Assembly: GCF_900100205.1 (NCBI RefSeq)
Contig: NZ_FNEQ01000012.1
Coordinates: 122,060 to 186,059, forward strand
DNA: 64,000 bases
DNA from: Duganella sp. OV510
GTDB taxonomy: Bacteria > Pseudomonadota > Gammaproteobacteria > Burkholderiales > Burkholderiaceae_D
Direction of reading: 5' to 3'
Part shown: positions 41,504-49,499 of the stretch, one piece after another
Layout of the letters: each line of letters opens with the position of its first letter
Position numbering within the stretch: position 1 is the stretch's first letter
Made by a program: the position numbers and the translations under genes
Notes under the pieces: model-generated
Databases searched by the model: none
Told to the model about the DNA's origin: nothing
What the model saw: only the letters and a program-made list of their open reading frames with translations

Positions 41504-42136
41504 ATGTTCACTATTCAAAACTTCCGCCGCGCCGCGATGGCGCTTGTACTGGCGGCCTGCAGCAGCCTGGCCGCCGCAGCCGGCACCCTGACCGTTGAGC
41601 TCGACACCAGCGGCTATGGCAGCAACGGCTGGATCGATATCTCGCTGGCGCATGCGCCTACCGGCGTGGTCGCCACCTATGCCGACATCGGCAACTTCGT
41701 CAACTTCGGCAGCAGCGATGGCGCCGAGCTGTACAACGTGAGCGGTTCGCTGAACAGCGGTTTCCGCATCGAGAATGTGTACGGTGCGTACAACGACCTG
41801 TTCCACGCGGTGAACTATGGCAGCGGCAAGGTCAGCTTCAGCGTCAGCTTCAGCGGCGACGCTGATCCGAGCGGCCTGTTCGGCTCGCTGCTGTCGGTGG
41901 CGCTGTACGGCGCCGACCGTACCACGCTGCTGGGCGACAGCAGCAGCATCGACGGCGCCTTGCTGCACCTGAACTGGACGCCATCGGCGACCGTGGGCGG
42001 GCAGGGCAGCATCACCAGCGATGTGCTGGGCTCGGGCGTCACCGTCAGCGCCGTGCCGGAAGCCGAAACCTGGGCCATGATGCTGGGCGGCCTGGCGTTG
42101 TTGGGCCTGATTCGCCGCCGTCAGCAAGGGCGCTGA
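41504..42136 (+). CDS. PEP-CTERM protein 5 (NF038129-like)
   Basis: A 210-residue protein with signal peptide (ends LAAAAG, about residue 27), a beta-rich body beginning TLTVELDTSGYGSNGWIDI and the sorting signal VPEAETWAMMLGGLALLGL-IRRRQQGR, using the PEA variant. The body pattern is like the PEP-CTERM family catalogued as NF038129. It is probably translated with the upstream nuclease (15-base gap), so the two products may work together at the surface. Function unknown. Confidence 0.83.
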   Translation: MFTIQNFRRAAMALVLAACSSLAAAAGTLTVELDTSGYGSNGWIDISLAHAPTGVVATYADIGNFVNFGSSDGAELYNVSGSLNSGFRIENVYGAYNDLFHAVNYGSGKVSFSVSFSGDADPSGLFGSLLSVALYGADRTTLLGDSSSIDGALLHLNWTPSATVGGQGSITSDVLGSGVTVSAVPEAETWAMMLGGLALLGLIRRRQQGR

Positions 42137-42227
42137 TTTATATCGCAGACCTCTCAATCTGCGATGGAAATCATATTAGTAAAGCCACATTGCTTAATGC
42201 ATAGTGTTTCCTTTACAGGGGAACACT

Positions 42228-42926
42228 ATGCCAGCCGCCCATATCCTCGTTATCGAAAGCACGCCCGCGATCCAGGAGCTGATTGCGCTTAACCTGGGCA
42301 TGGCCGGCCACCAGATCAGCCGTGCGGCCGATGCCGAAAGCGCCTTGCTGATGCTGGAAGACCAGTTGCCCGACCTGGTGCTGCTGGACTGGAATCTCCC
42401 CGGCCAATCCGGCCTGTCGCTGGTACGCCGCCTGCGCGCACAATCCCTTACACGATTCCTGCCGATCATGATGGTGACCGCCCGCTGCGGCGAGCCGGAC
42501 AAGATCATGGCGCTGGATGCCGGCGCCGACGATTACATGACCAAGCCCTTCAGTCCGCGCGAGATGGTGGCGCGTGTGCATTGCCTGCTGCGTCGTGTGC
42601 AGGTGGCGGTGGGCGCCGACGCGCCGGTGCAGCTGGCTGGTCTGCGGCTCGATCCATGCACCCAGCGCGTCACCGCCGGCGCACGCGAGCTGGCGCTGGG
42701 ACGCGTTGAATTCAAGCTGCTGAATTTCCTGATGAGTCATCCGGAACGGGTGCATAGCCGTGCGCAGTTGCTGGACCAGGTGTGGGGCAGCGCCGTCTAT
42801 CTGGATGAGCGCACGGTTGACACGCATGTCGGCCGTCTGCGCAGCGCCTTGCAGCCGAGCGGCTACCAGCAGCGTATCGAAACCGTGCGCGGCAGCGGTT
42901 ACCGCTTTGTCGCGGCGCAGGGCTGA
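42228..42926 (+). CDS. OmpR/PhoB-type response regulator with altered acidic pocket
   Basis: A 232-residue two-domain protein. The receiver domain (residues about 5-118) has phospho-acceptor Asp54 (LLDWNLPG), Thr84 and Lys106 (MTKPF). The acidic pair after strand 1 reads ILVIEST, so Ser11 replaces the Asp expected to bind Mg. The C-terminal winged helix (about 130-230) ends RTVDTHVGRLRSALQP and VRGSGYRFVA. No histidine kinase lies nearby, so it is an orphan. It starts at ATG 42228 after GGGGAA, two bases before the next gene (epsA) in the same transcript. It may be phosphorylated poorly or act unphosphorylated. Confidence 0.88.
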   Translation: MPAAHILVIESTPAIQELIALNLGMAGHQISRAADAESALLMLEDQLPDLVLLDWNLPGQSGLSLVRRLRAQSLTRFLPIMMVTARCGEPDKIMALDAGADDYMTKPFSPREMVARVHCLLRRVQVAVGADAPVQLAGLRLDPCTQRVTAGARELALGRVEFKLLNFLMSHPERVHSRAQLLDQVWGSAVYLDERTVDTHVGRLRSALQPSGYQQRIETVRGSGYRFVAAQG

Positions 42927-42928
42927 AC

Positions 42929-43729
42929 ATGGAACAGCTGGTCATCCTGAGCAAGCTGGAGCAGGAATACCTGCTGCACGCCATCGAAGCCGCCTTGCCC
43001 TTGCAGGATGCGCGCCAGTTTTTCCTGTGGACGCAGGGGCAGTTGCAGGCCTTGCTGCCGCACCAGGTGATGGTGTGCCTGCAGTTTGGCGCACAGGATG
43101 AATTGCAGCAGGTCGAATGCCTGCACAGCACGGTGCTGGATGCAGAGTTGCGCCATCGCCTCAGCAATCGCGACGATGGCCTGGCGCTGCGGTTGGCCCA
43201 ATATTCCCGCCTCGGGGGCCGCATGCCGGCCATGCTGGATGCCGGTCCCGGCGCCGATCCGCTGAAAGCTGGACACGGCCTGGTGCCGTTCCAGGTCGCG
43301 TTGCGCGAGCTGGGCCTGGAAAACCTGCTGATGCATGGCAGCGAGCGCCTACCCGGTGGTGCCACGTTCTTCGTGATGTTTGGCCTGCCGCATCGCCCGC
43401 GTCCGCGCCACGCCTATTTCATGCAGCTGCTGCTGCCGTATTTGCACATGAGCCTGCAACGCATCAACCGCCAGCAGACGCAGGCGAAGGCCGGCACGCT
43501 GGCGCGTCCGGTCAGCGCGCGCGAGGCGGAGATTCTGCACTGGGTACGCGAAGGCAAGAGCAACGAAGAGATCGGCCTGATCCTCGGCATCAGCGGCCTG
43601 ACGGTGAAAAACCACCTGCAGCGGCTGTATCGCCTGCTGGACGTCTCCAACCGCGCGCAGGCGATCGCCCGCAGCATGGCCCTGCACCTGTTCGACCGCC
43701 CACCCCAGCCACTCGCCCGCGCCGCCTGA
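42929..43729 (+). CDS. epsA: EpsA: XrtB/PEP-CTERM-associated LuxR-type transcriptional regulator
   Basis: A 266-residue protein. The N-terminal sensory-like region (about 1-185) opens MEQLVILSKLEQEYLLHAIEAAL and includes FFVMFGLPHRPRPRHAYFMQLLLPYLH, as in the EpsA family (TIGR03020). The C-terminal LuxR helix-turn-helix is at about residues 198-250: VSAREAEILHWVREGKSNEEIGLILGISGLTVKNHLQRLYR. EpsA proteins accompany XrtB EPS loci and are assumed to control them. Here the gene is about 35 kb from epsL, among the PEP-CTERM genes, and follows the response-regulator gene by two bases, suggesting joint control of substrates and polymer. Confidence 0.85.
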   Translation: MEQLVILSKLEQEYLLHAIEAALPLQDARQFFLWTQGQLQALLPHQVMVCLQFGAQDELQQVECLHSTVLDAELRHRLSNRDDGLALRLAQYSRLGGRMPAMLDAGPGADPLKAGHGLVPFQVALRELGLENLLMHGSERLPGGATFFVMFGLPHRPRPRHAYFMQLLLPYLHMSLQRINRQQTQAKAGTLARPVSAREAEILHWVREGKSNEEIGLILGISGLTVKNHLQRLYRLLDVSNRAQAIARSMALHLFDRPPQPLARAA

Positions 43730-43787
43730 GCGCGAGATGTTCGTACTATCGCAAAATGGGCTGATGGCGGTGTCTTAGACTGGACGG

Positions 43788-44825
43788 ATGTCCACCGCCA
43801 CGCCGCCAGCCCGTTATGATTTGCCCTGGAAAGCGGCATTGACGCATGCTTTCGGCGACTTCATGGCCTTCTTTTTCCCCCACCTCCATGCCGAGATTGA
43901 TTGGTCCAGACGGCCGCGCTTCCGCGACAAGGAGCTGGCAGGCATCAATTTCGGCGCTGCCGCTGACAGCATGGTCGCCGATAAACTGGTCGAGGTATGT
44001 CTGCACGACGGTAGCGTGCAATGGGTGCTGGTCCACGTCGAGGTGCAGGCGCAGCGTGACGCTTCCCTCGCGTTGCGCGTTCTGGACTACAACTACCGTA
44101 TCTTCAAGCAATATGAACAACCGGTGGCAAGCCTGGTGCTGTTGGCGGATGAGGATCGCAAGTGGCGACCAGATGCATTCCACAACCGGGTGCTTGGAAC
44201 CGTGATGGGCATTTCTTTTTCCGCCGCCAAACTTCTGGACTACGCGGAGCGAATTGACGAGTTACTGGCGTCGCATAATCCTTTTGCGTGGGTCACGCTG
44301 GCTCATCTGCGCACGCAACAAGCACGGCATGATGCAAATCAGCTCTATGCCGCCAAATGGCAACTTACAAAGCTCCTGTTCCAACATGGTTGGCGCAGGC
44401 GGCGCATAATTGAGCTATTCAAAGTGATCAACTGGATGATGGTACTGCCTGAATCGCTGCAAGAACGTTACTGGCAATCTGTTGTCAAGCTGGAGAAGGA
44501 GCATAAGATGGAATGGATCACCCCATTGGAGCAAATGTTCCTGGATAAGGGACGGCAAAAAGGTCTGAAGGAGGGCTTGGAGCAAGGCATTGAAAAGGGC
44601 TTGGAACAAGGTCTGGAACAAGGTCTGGAACAAGGTCTGGAACAAGGTCTGGCGCGGGGCCGCAAGGAGGGAGCGTTGGTGGTGCTGGAGCGGCAGCTTG
44701 TCCGGCGCTTCGGACCGCTACCTGAGGTTGTCCGCAACAAGCTGGCACAAGCCAGCCTGGCGCAACTCACGGCCTGGGGCGATATGCTGCCCGAGGCGGA
44801 GTCGCTGAAACAAGTGTTCGAATAA
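43788..44825 (+). CDS. Rpn/YhgA-like PD-(D/E)XK nuclease family protein with GLEQ repeat
   Basis: A 345-residue protein. The N terminus (YDLPWKAALTHAFGDFMAFFFP) and the core with LVHVEVQAQRDASLALRVLDYNYRIF resemble Rpn-type (transposase_31-like) nucleases; the Glu-x-Gln of VHVEVQ fits the PD-(D/E)XK active site. Residues about 263-290 are seven GLEQ-like four-residue units encoded by 12-base repeats. The C-terminal domain (about 296-345) looks like DUF4351. Rpn proteins promote recombination or act in phage defence; the role here is not known. It has its own start without a strong ribosome site and no link to the neighbouring genes. Confidence 0.72.
   Translation: MSTATPPARYDLPWKAALTHAFGDFMAFFFPHLHAEIDWSRRPRFRDKELAGINFGAAADSMVADKLVEVCLHDGSVQWVLVHVEVQAQRDASLALRVLDYNYRIFKQYEQPVASLVLLADEDRKWRPDAFHNRVLGTVMGISFSAAKLLDYAERIDELLASHNPFAWVTLAHLRTQQARHDANQLYAAKWQLTKLLFQHGWRRRRIIELFKVINWMMVLPESLQERYWQSVVKLEKEHKMEWITPLEQMFLDKGRQKGLKEGLEQGIEKGLEQGLEQGLEQGLEQGLARGRKEGALVVLERQLVRRFGPLPEVVRNKLAQASLAQLTAWGDMLPEAESLKQVFE
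44574..44657 (+). repeat. Seven 12-base tandem repeat units inside the Rpn-like gene
   Basis: The units run GGC/GGT-TTG/CTG-GAA-CAA in frame. Three consecutive copies at 44610-44645 are identical (GGTCTGGAACAA). Because 12 is a multiple of three, copy-number change would lengthen the linker without shifting the frame. Confidence 0.9.
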
Positions 44826-44849
44826 GCGCCGCACCACCAGGTACGGCGC
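44826..44849 (+). terminator. Possible bidirectional hairpin between convergent genes
   Basis: GCGCCG (44826-44831) pairs with CGGCGC (44844-44849), between the convergent Rpn-like and subtilase genes. It has no T tract, so this is tentative. Confidence 0.3.
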
Positions 44850-44861
44850 CTGCTTCACAGC

Positions 44862-47800
44862 CTACTTGCGCGCCACCCGTGTAGCACTGCGGTCCGGATG
44901 CTGCACTTGCGGAATCGGGCTATTGGTTTCCACCAGCAGCGCCGTGGTGGCGCCAACGCCGCCACTGGTATCCAGCAGCTGGATACCGCCGTAGTAGCGC
45001 TGCCCGCTCGCCAGGCCCGACCAACTGGCGCTGACCGATGCCGTGCTGGCCAGGTAGACCTGGCTAGGCACGCCAGCCCGCAGATTGCCGGTGGTCTCGC
45101 CACGCAGCGCCACCGCCGATGACAGGCGGAAGGTGGTTGCCGCCGCTCCCGGCGTCTTCCAGCCCACCACGCACACCGTATAGCTGCCTGCCGCCGGCGA
45201 CTTCAGCACGATGGCCTCATTGGAGCCGCCGGTGCCGCTGTAGTCGACCAGCTCGCCACTGGCGTCCAGTACCACCATGTCGAGATCGTCGGCGGCGCCG
45301 TGCGCGGTGTCATTGTTGAACAGCTCAAACGCCGCCACCACCGTGTTGGCTGGCAAGCTGACCGGAATCCTGGCCGCGCCGGGATCGTTGTCATTGCACG
45401 CAGCCGCCACTTCTTCCGGCGTGTCGACCGGAGCGACGGCCTGGGTCACCGTCAGCGGCGCACCCTTGGTCACAGCCTTGAAGCCCCCGGTATAAGCATT
45501 CATGCGCCCGGAGAATCCGGTGCCGACACTGATCGCCATGCTGCCTGCCGGCCGCACGCTGGCCAGTAACGCCGGCGCGGAGATGGGCTTGCCGCTGCGT
45601 GCGGTGACCGGGATGCGCACAATGTGGCTGCCATCCTTCCAGGTCAGCGCCCCATACTGCCACACGTTGTCCGGCGCCGCACCGCGCGTCAGCTTGAGCG
45701 TGAAGCTGGCGCTCTGGCCCGGCGCCAATGTCAGCGATGCCGGCGTCACCACCGTGGTGTAGCCTGGCACCGACGCCTGCGCCGTATAGGTGGAGGCGGT
45801 GGTGCCGACATTGGTGACCGTGCGCGCGACGGTCACGTTACCCAGCACATTGGCCAGCGTGATCGATGGCACGTTCAGGTTGTAGCCGACCAGCGTGCCG
45901 CTGCTGCACTGGCTGCTGACACCGCTGCCGCACAGATATTTGCGATAGTCCGCCGGCGCGATGTCGTACACCAGGCCGGGTGCGATGGCGCCGGTGGCGT
46001 TGCTGGTTGTGCCGCCATAAGCCGGCAGTCCGCCACGCGGATTGATATGCCCGGCGCCCTGCGCCCACGGCAGCACGCCTGCCGACAGGCCCGGCTGGGT
46101 GTCGGGGAAGGTCTGCGTGGCCGAGGTCATCAGCGCCGACTTGATCGCCGCTGGCGACCAGTCCGGGTACGCCTGGCGCAGCAGCGCGGCGATGCCGGCC
46201 ACATGCGGCGCAGCCATCGACGTACCGCCGTACAGTGCCCAGGCATTTGGCACCGGCGTCAGCGTACCGGTGTTCAGGCTGGCTTGCTGGGCAGGCGACA
46301 GCTCAGGCGCCACCGCCGCCAGGATATCGACGCCGGGCGCGGCCAGGTCCGGCTTGAGCAGGTTGCCATCAGCGGCGTTCGGCCCGCGCGACGAGAAGCC
46401 GGCGATGATCGGGCCAGTGCCTTTCTTTTCAAAGAAGCGCGACAGGCTGGCCGTGCCACCGCCTGCCAGTGCATAGGCCTTGATGGCGGCGCCATCGGCA
46501 GCTGACACGTGCACCGTCGGCACCGAGTGCAGTTCGACCACCAGGCCGCTGCCGTTGTCCACCATCACCATGCCGGCGCCTTCGGCCTGCGCGACGGCCA
46601 GGCTCTTGTCGACGCGGTCGTTGGTGCCGCGCTCGCAGGTGACGATCTTGCCGCGCACCTTGTTCGGATCCAGCACCGGCGCGCCGATCCAGCCGGCGCT
46701 GAAGCATAGCCGCGCCGCGTTCGGGTCAGTGCCAGGCAGCGCTGCATCCTCCGAGCGGATAATCGGCGTGGTGGACGGCAGCACAGTATTGCTCAGCGAG
46801 GCGCCGGCATAGCTGGCACCATTGCCCAGCGCCAGCGTGGCGACGCGGAACTGGTCGTGTGCGGCCGCCGCTACCGTGGTCAGCCATGGACCAACGTGGT
46901 TGACTGCCTGCGCCGGGCCATCATTGCCGCCCGAGGCGGCGACAAACACGCCGGCTGCGGTGGCGTTCAGGAAGGCCAGCTCGACCGAGTTGCCGGGGCT
47001 GGTGCCGCCGCTGATCGAATAGTTCAGCACGTGCACGCCGTCCAGCACCGCCTGTTCGATGGCGGCGATGCTGTCCTGCTCCCAGCAGCTGTTCTTGCCG
47101 GGCGTGGTGCCGTCCACATACGTCCAGCACACCTTGTACATGGCGACCCGGGCGCGCGGCGCCATGCCGGATACCGAACCCATCGCCATGCCGCCCAGCG
47201 TCGCTGCCACGCCGTTGTTGCCGGCCGCCGTGCTGGAGGTATGCGTGCCGTGGCCGCCTTTGCCGAGCGAGCCGCCGATCGAATCGCGCGGCGAGATGAA
47301 CTCGGACCAGTGCTGGGTTTCGCCGGAGCGCTCGAAGCCGTCGCGGAAAAAGCGTGCGCCGATCAGCTTGTTGTTGCAGTTGGCGGCGGTGAACGCCTCG
47401 CCGGTCTGGCAGGTGCCGGTCCAGCCAACGGGTGCGGTATAGGCCAGCGTGGCGCTGTTGTCGAAGGTTGGCAGGCCGCTGGCATCGATGCGGTCGGCGT
47501 AGGCTGGATTCTCCGGCCAGATGCCGCTGTCGATGACGCCGATGATGACGTTCTCGCCGGCGTGTTGCTTGCCACCCGCCTGCGCCCACAGGCCGCCGGC
47601 GCCTTCCAGGCCGAGGAAGGTGGGGGTGTAGGCGGTGTCCAGCTGGCGTACGGCGTTGGCCTGGATCGACAGCACGGCGCTATTGGCTTGCAGCGCGCGC
47701 ACCTCGGCGTCGGTCAGGCGCGCCGAGAAGCCATTCAGCACGACCTTGTAGTCATATTCGATTTCCGCCGCCGGCACCAAGGCCTTGATAGCGGCCTGCT

Positions 47801-48038
47801 TCTGGCCAAGATAGTCGGTGTACAGCTGCAGCGTGGCGCTGCCTGGATCGATGCGCTGGCCGGATGGCGGCTGGGTGGCGGCCAGGCCGGCGACGCCGCC
47901 GGTGTAGGTGGCGGCCGGCTTGTCGGCCAGCTGGATCAGGTAGGAACGGCGTTCTTCCTGCGCCTGGGCCACCTGGGCCAGCGACAGGGCGCCCGACAGC
48001 AGCAGGATGGCGGCGGCGGGAATGGGGCGTAATTTCAT
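44862..48038 (-). CDS. Secreted S8 family serine peptidase (subtilase) with PA insertion
   Basis: A 1058-residue preproprotein. The signal peptide (ends AQAQE, about residue 28) is followed by an I9 propeptide (about 32-132). The catalytic domain has Asp170 (VIIGVIDSGIWPE), His263 (GGHGTHTSST) and Ser607 (YGGTSMAAPHVAG). A PA domain is inserted at about 415-535 (VRGKIVTCERGTNDRVDKSLA). An Fn3-like domain (about 690-800) and a C-terminal region (to 1058) follow. This order resembles plant cucumisin-type subtilases. ATG at 48038 follows AAGGAGA. It lies 16 bases downstream of a PEP-CTERM gene on the same strand. It lacks a PEP-CTERM tail and may leave by a type II-like route. Confidence 0.92.
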   Translation of the reverse strand: MKLRPIPAAAILLLSGALSLAQVAQAQEERRSYLIQLADKPAATYTGGVAGLAATQPPSGQRIDPGSATLQLYTDYLGQKQAAIKALVPAAEIEYDYKVVLNGFSARLTDAEVRALQANSAVLSIQANAVRQLDTAYTPTFLGLEGAGGLWAQAGGKQHAGENVIIGVIDSGIWPENPAYADRIDASGLPTFDNSATLAYTAPVGWTGTCQTGEAFTAANCNNKLIGARFFRDGFERSGETQHWSEFISPRDSIGGSLGKGGHGTHTSSTAAGNNGVAATLGGMAMGSVSGMAPRARVAMYKVCWTYVDGTTPGKNSCWEQDSIAAIEQAVLDGVHVLNYSISGGTSPGNSVELAFLNATAAGVFVAASGGNDGPAQAVNHVGPWLTTVAAAAHDQFRVATLALGNGASYAGASLSNTVLPSTTPIIRSEDAALPGTDPNAARLCFSAGWIGAPVLDPNKVRGKIVTCERGTNDRVDKSLAVAQAEGAGMVMVDNGSGLVVELHSVPTVHVSAADGAAIKAYALAGGGTASLSRFFEKKGTGPIIAGFSSRGPNAADGNLLKPDLAAPGVDILAAVAPELSPAQQASLNTGTLTPVPNAWALYGGTSMAAPHVAGIAALLRQAYPDWSPAAIKSALMTSATQTFPDTQPGLSAGVLPWAQGAGHINPRGGLPAYGGTTSNATGAIAPGLVYDIAPADYRKYLCGSGVSSQCSSGTLVGYNLNVPSITLANVLGNVTVARTVTNVGTTASTYTAQASVPGYTTVVTPASLTLAPGQSASFTLKLTRGAAPDNVWQYGALTWKDGSHIVRIPVTARSGKPISAPALLASVRPAGSMAISVGTGFSGRMNAYTGGFKAVTKGAPLTVTQAVAPVDTPEEVAAACNDNDPGAARIPVSLPANTVVAAFELFNNDTAHGAADDLDMVVLDASGELVDYSGTGGSNEAIVLKSPAAGSYTVCVVGWKTPGAAATTFRLSSAVALRGETTGNLRAGVPSQVYLASTASVSASWSGLASGQRYYGGIQLLDTSGGVGATTALLVETNSPIPQVQHPDRSATRVARK

Positions 48039-48054
48039 GTTGGATCTCCTTGTC

Positions 48055-48768
48055 TCAGGCGCGGCGACGACGGGTGGCAACCAGCAGCATGCCGCTGCCG
48101 AACATCAGCCAGGTGGCCGGTTCAGGAACGGCGCTAATCAGCACCAGGTCGTCGAGCGCGAACTGGGCGCGGTCGCTATTGAAACCGGCGCAGTTGCCGG
48201 CGCTGTTGCACGCCAGGCCGAACACATACAGCTCGGTGAACTGGTCGGCCGCAAAGGCGTTTGACACCGACAGGCTCTGGAATGCGTAACCATCCGCGCC
48301 CGGTGCACCGAAGGTAAAGGTTTGCAGCACCGAGCTGCCGTCGGCGTGCACGCCCATCAGGCGCACCGCGCCAACGATGCTGGTATAGCTATCGGCGTAG
48401 GGGCCGAGGAAGCTGGCGCTCAGCGAGCGCACGCTGAAGGCGTTGCCGCTGAAGGTGGAGAAGTACATGGCGGCGTCATTCACCGCAGCCACATAGGTGC
48501 TGCCGTTGGACGTGCATTGCAGTTGCCCGCACTGCTCGAACGCCCAGTTGCTGTCCACCACTTCGCCAACGTAATCGCCGTTCTGCGCCACCGTCGAGTT
48601 GGAGAAGGTTTCAAAGTAGATGTCGTTGCCGATATTCCAGGCATCGCCGTGAAACAAGGGACCCGGCGGCAGGTTCTCGAAGTCCAGCGTGATGTCCTTG
48701 GCGGACGCGGATGGCAGGGCAGCCAGCGTCATCAAGCCCAGTAATAATGCATGTAAAACGCGTTTCAT
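48055..48768 (-). CDS. PEP-CTERM protein 6
   Basis: A 237-residue protein with signal peptide (ends PSASAKD, about residue 24) and a beta-rich body beginning ITLDFENLPPGPLFHGDAW, a pattern of carbohydrate-binding-like PEP-CTERM families. The sorting signal is VPEPATWLMFGSGMLLVA-TRRRRA. The C at about residue 80 and the pair around CNSAGNC suggest disulfides. Its ATG follows AGAAGGAAAG. It is the first gene of a two-gene unit with the subtilase, so the protease may process or depend on this surface protein (inference). Confidence 0.84.
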   Translation of the reverse strand: MKRVLHALLLGLMTLAALPSASAKDITLDFENLPPGPLFHGDAWNIGNDIYFETFSNSTVAQNGDYVGEVVDSNWAFEQCGQLQCTSNGSTYVAAVNDAAMYFSTFSGNAFSVRSLSASFLGPYADSYTSIVGAVRLMGVHADGSSVLQTFTFGAPGADGYAFQSLSVSNAFAADQFTELYVFGLACNSAGNCAGFNSDRAQFALDDLVLISAVPEPATWLMFGSGMLLVATRRRRA

Positions 48769-49067
48769 GGGTCTTTCCTTCTCAGGTGGTCGTTGGAAAC
48801 AACGGAGTGGTGCTGTTGAAAAGTATAGGCTTATTGTTAATTTTGTGGCATGTGTGGCAACGTATTAAATTTGTTTATTCGACTATGAAAGTTAAGTTTA
48901 TTTCGTTGCGTGAATGAAAATATGGTCGAGGAATCATGCGTCGGATTGTTAGAAAAATGCCACAAGCTTGAAACACATCAAATGATGAAGAAAAGATTGT
49001 CGGAGATGCAAATCACGTGGTAGCCTCTGACTTTAGACCGCCGCTTTATTGCAGAGGAGTTGCAGGG
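48769..49067. other. Divergent AT-rich intergenic region
   Basis: These 299 bases separate the leftward PEP-CTERM/subtilase unit from the rightward secretion operon and must hold promoters for both. I see no gene. No single promoter match was good enough to name. Confidence 0.5.
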
Positions 49068-49487
49068 ATGGACGTAGTAAAAAAACGCAGCGGGTTTACC
49101 CTGCTGGAACTGCTGGTCGTTATCGTTATCATCGGTTTGCTGGCTGCCTACGTGGGGCCGAAATACTTCTCGCAACTGGGCAAGTCGGAAGTCACCATCG
49201 CCAAGGCGCAGATCGAGGCGTTTGAAAAATCATTGGACACCTTCCGCCTGGATGTCGGCCGCTATCCAACCACCGAGGAAGGCCTGGACGCGCTGCTGGT
49301 GGCCCCGGCGACTGCTACCGCCAAATGGAACGGTCCTTACCTGAAGAAGGGCGTGCCGCCGGACCCGTGGGGCCACCCTTACCAGTACAAGGCGCCGGGC
49401 AGCAAGTCTGAATTTGACATCATCTCGCTGGGCCGCGACGGCCAGCCGGGCGGCAGCGGCGAAGACGCCGACATCACCTCGCAATAA
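49068..49487 (+). CDS. gspG: GspG-type major pseudopilin
   Basis: A 139-residue pseudopilin. The leader MDVVKKRSG is cleaved before FTLLELLVVIVIIGLLAAYV, with Glu at mature position 5 as required for assembly. The C-terminal half has the GspG pattern YPTTEEGLDALL, PYLKKGVPPDPWGHPYQYKAPG and the final DIISLGRDGQPGGSGEDADI, a calcium-binding-like loop. It would form the shaft of a type II-like pseudopilus. ATG 49068 follows GAGGAG; an upstream in-frame GTG is less likely. First gene of an eleven-gene operon. Confidence 0.93.
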   Translation: MDVVKKRSGFTLLELLVVIVIIGLLAAYVGPKYFSQLGKSEVTIAKAQIEAFEKSLDTFRLDVGRYPTTEEGLDALLVAPATATAKWNGPYLKKGVPPDPWGHPYQYKAPGSKSEFDIISLGRDGQPGGSGEDADITSQ

Positions 49488-49499
49488 AACACTCCTGTC

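Noticed and set aside
38465..42157. 1230-codon frame on the minus strand
   Set aside because: It mirrors the nuclease and PEP-CTERM genes, is rich in Arg/Gly/Ala/His and has no domain pattern; a GC-rich shadow.
44574..44657. CRISPR-like repeats
   Set aside because: The 12-base units are contiguous, lack spacers and encode an in-frame protein repeat.
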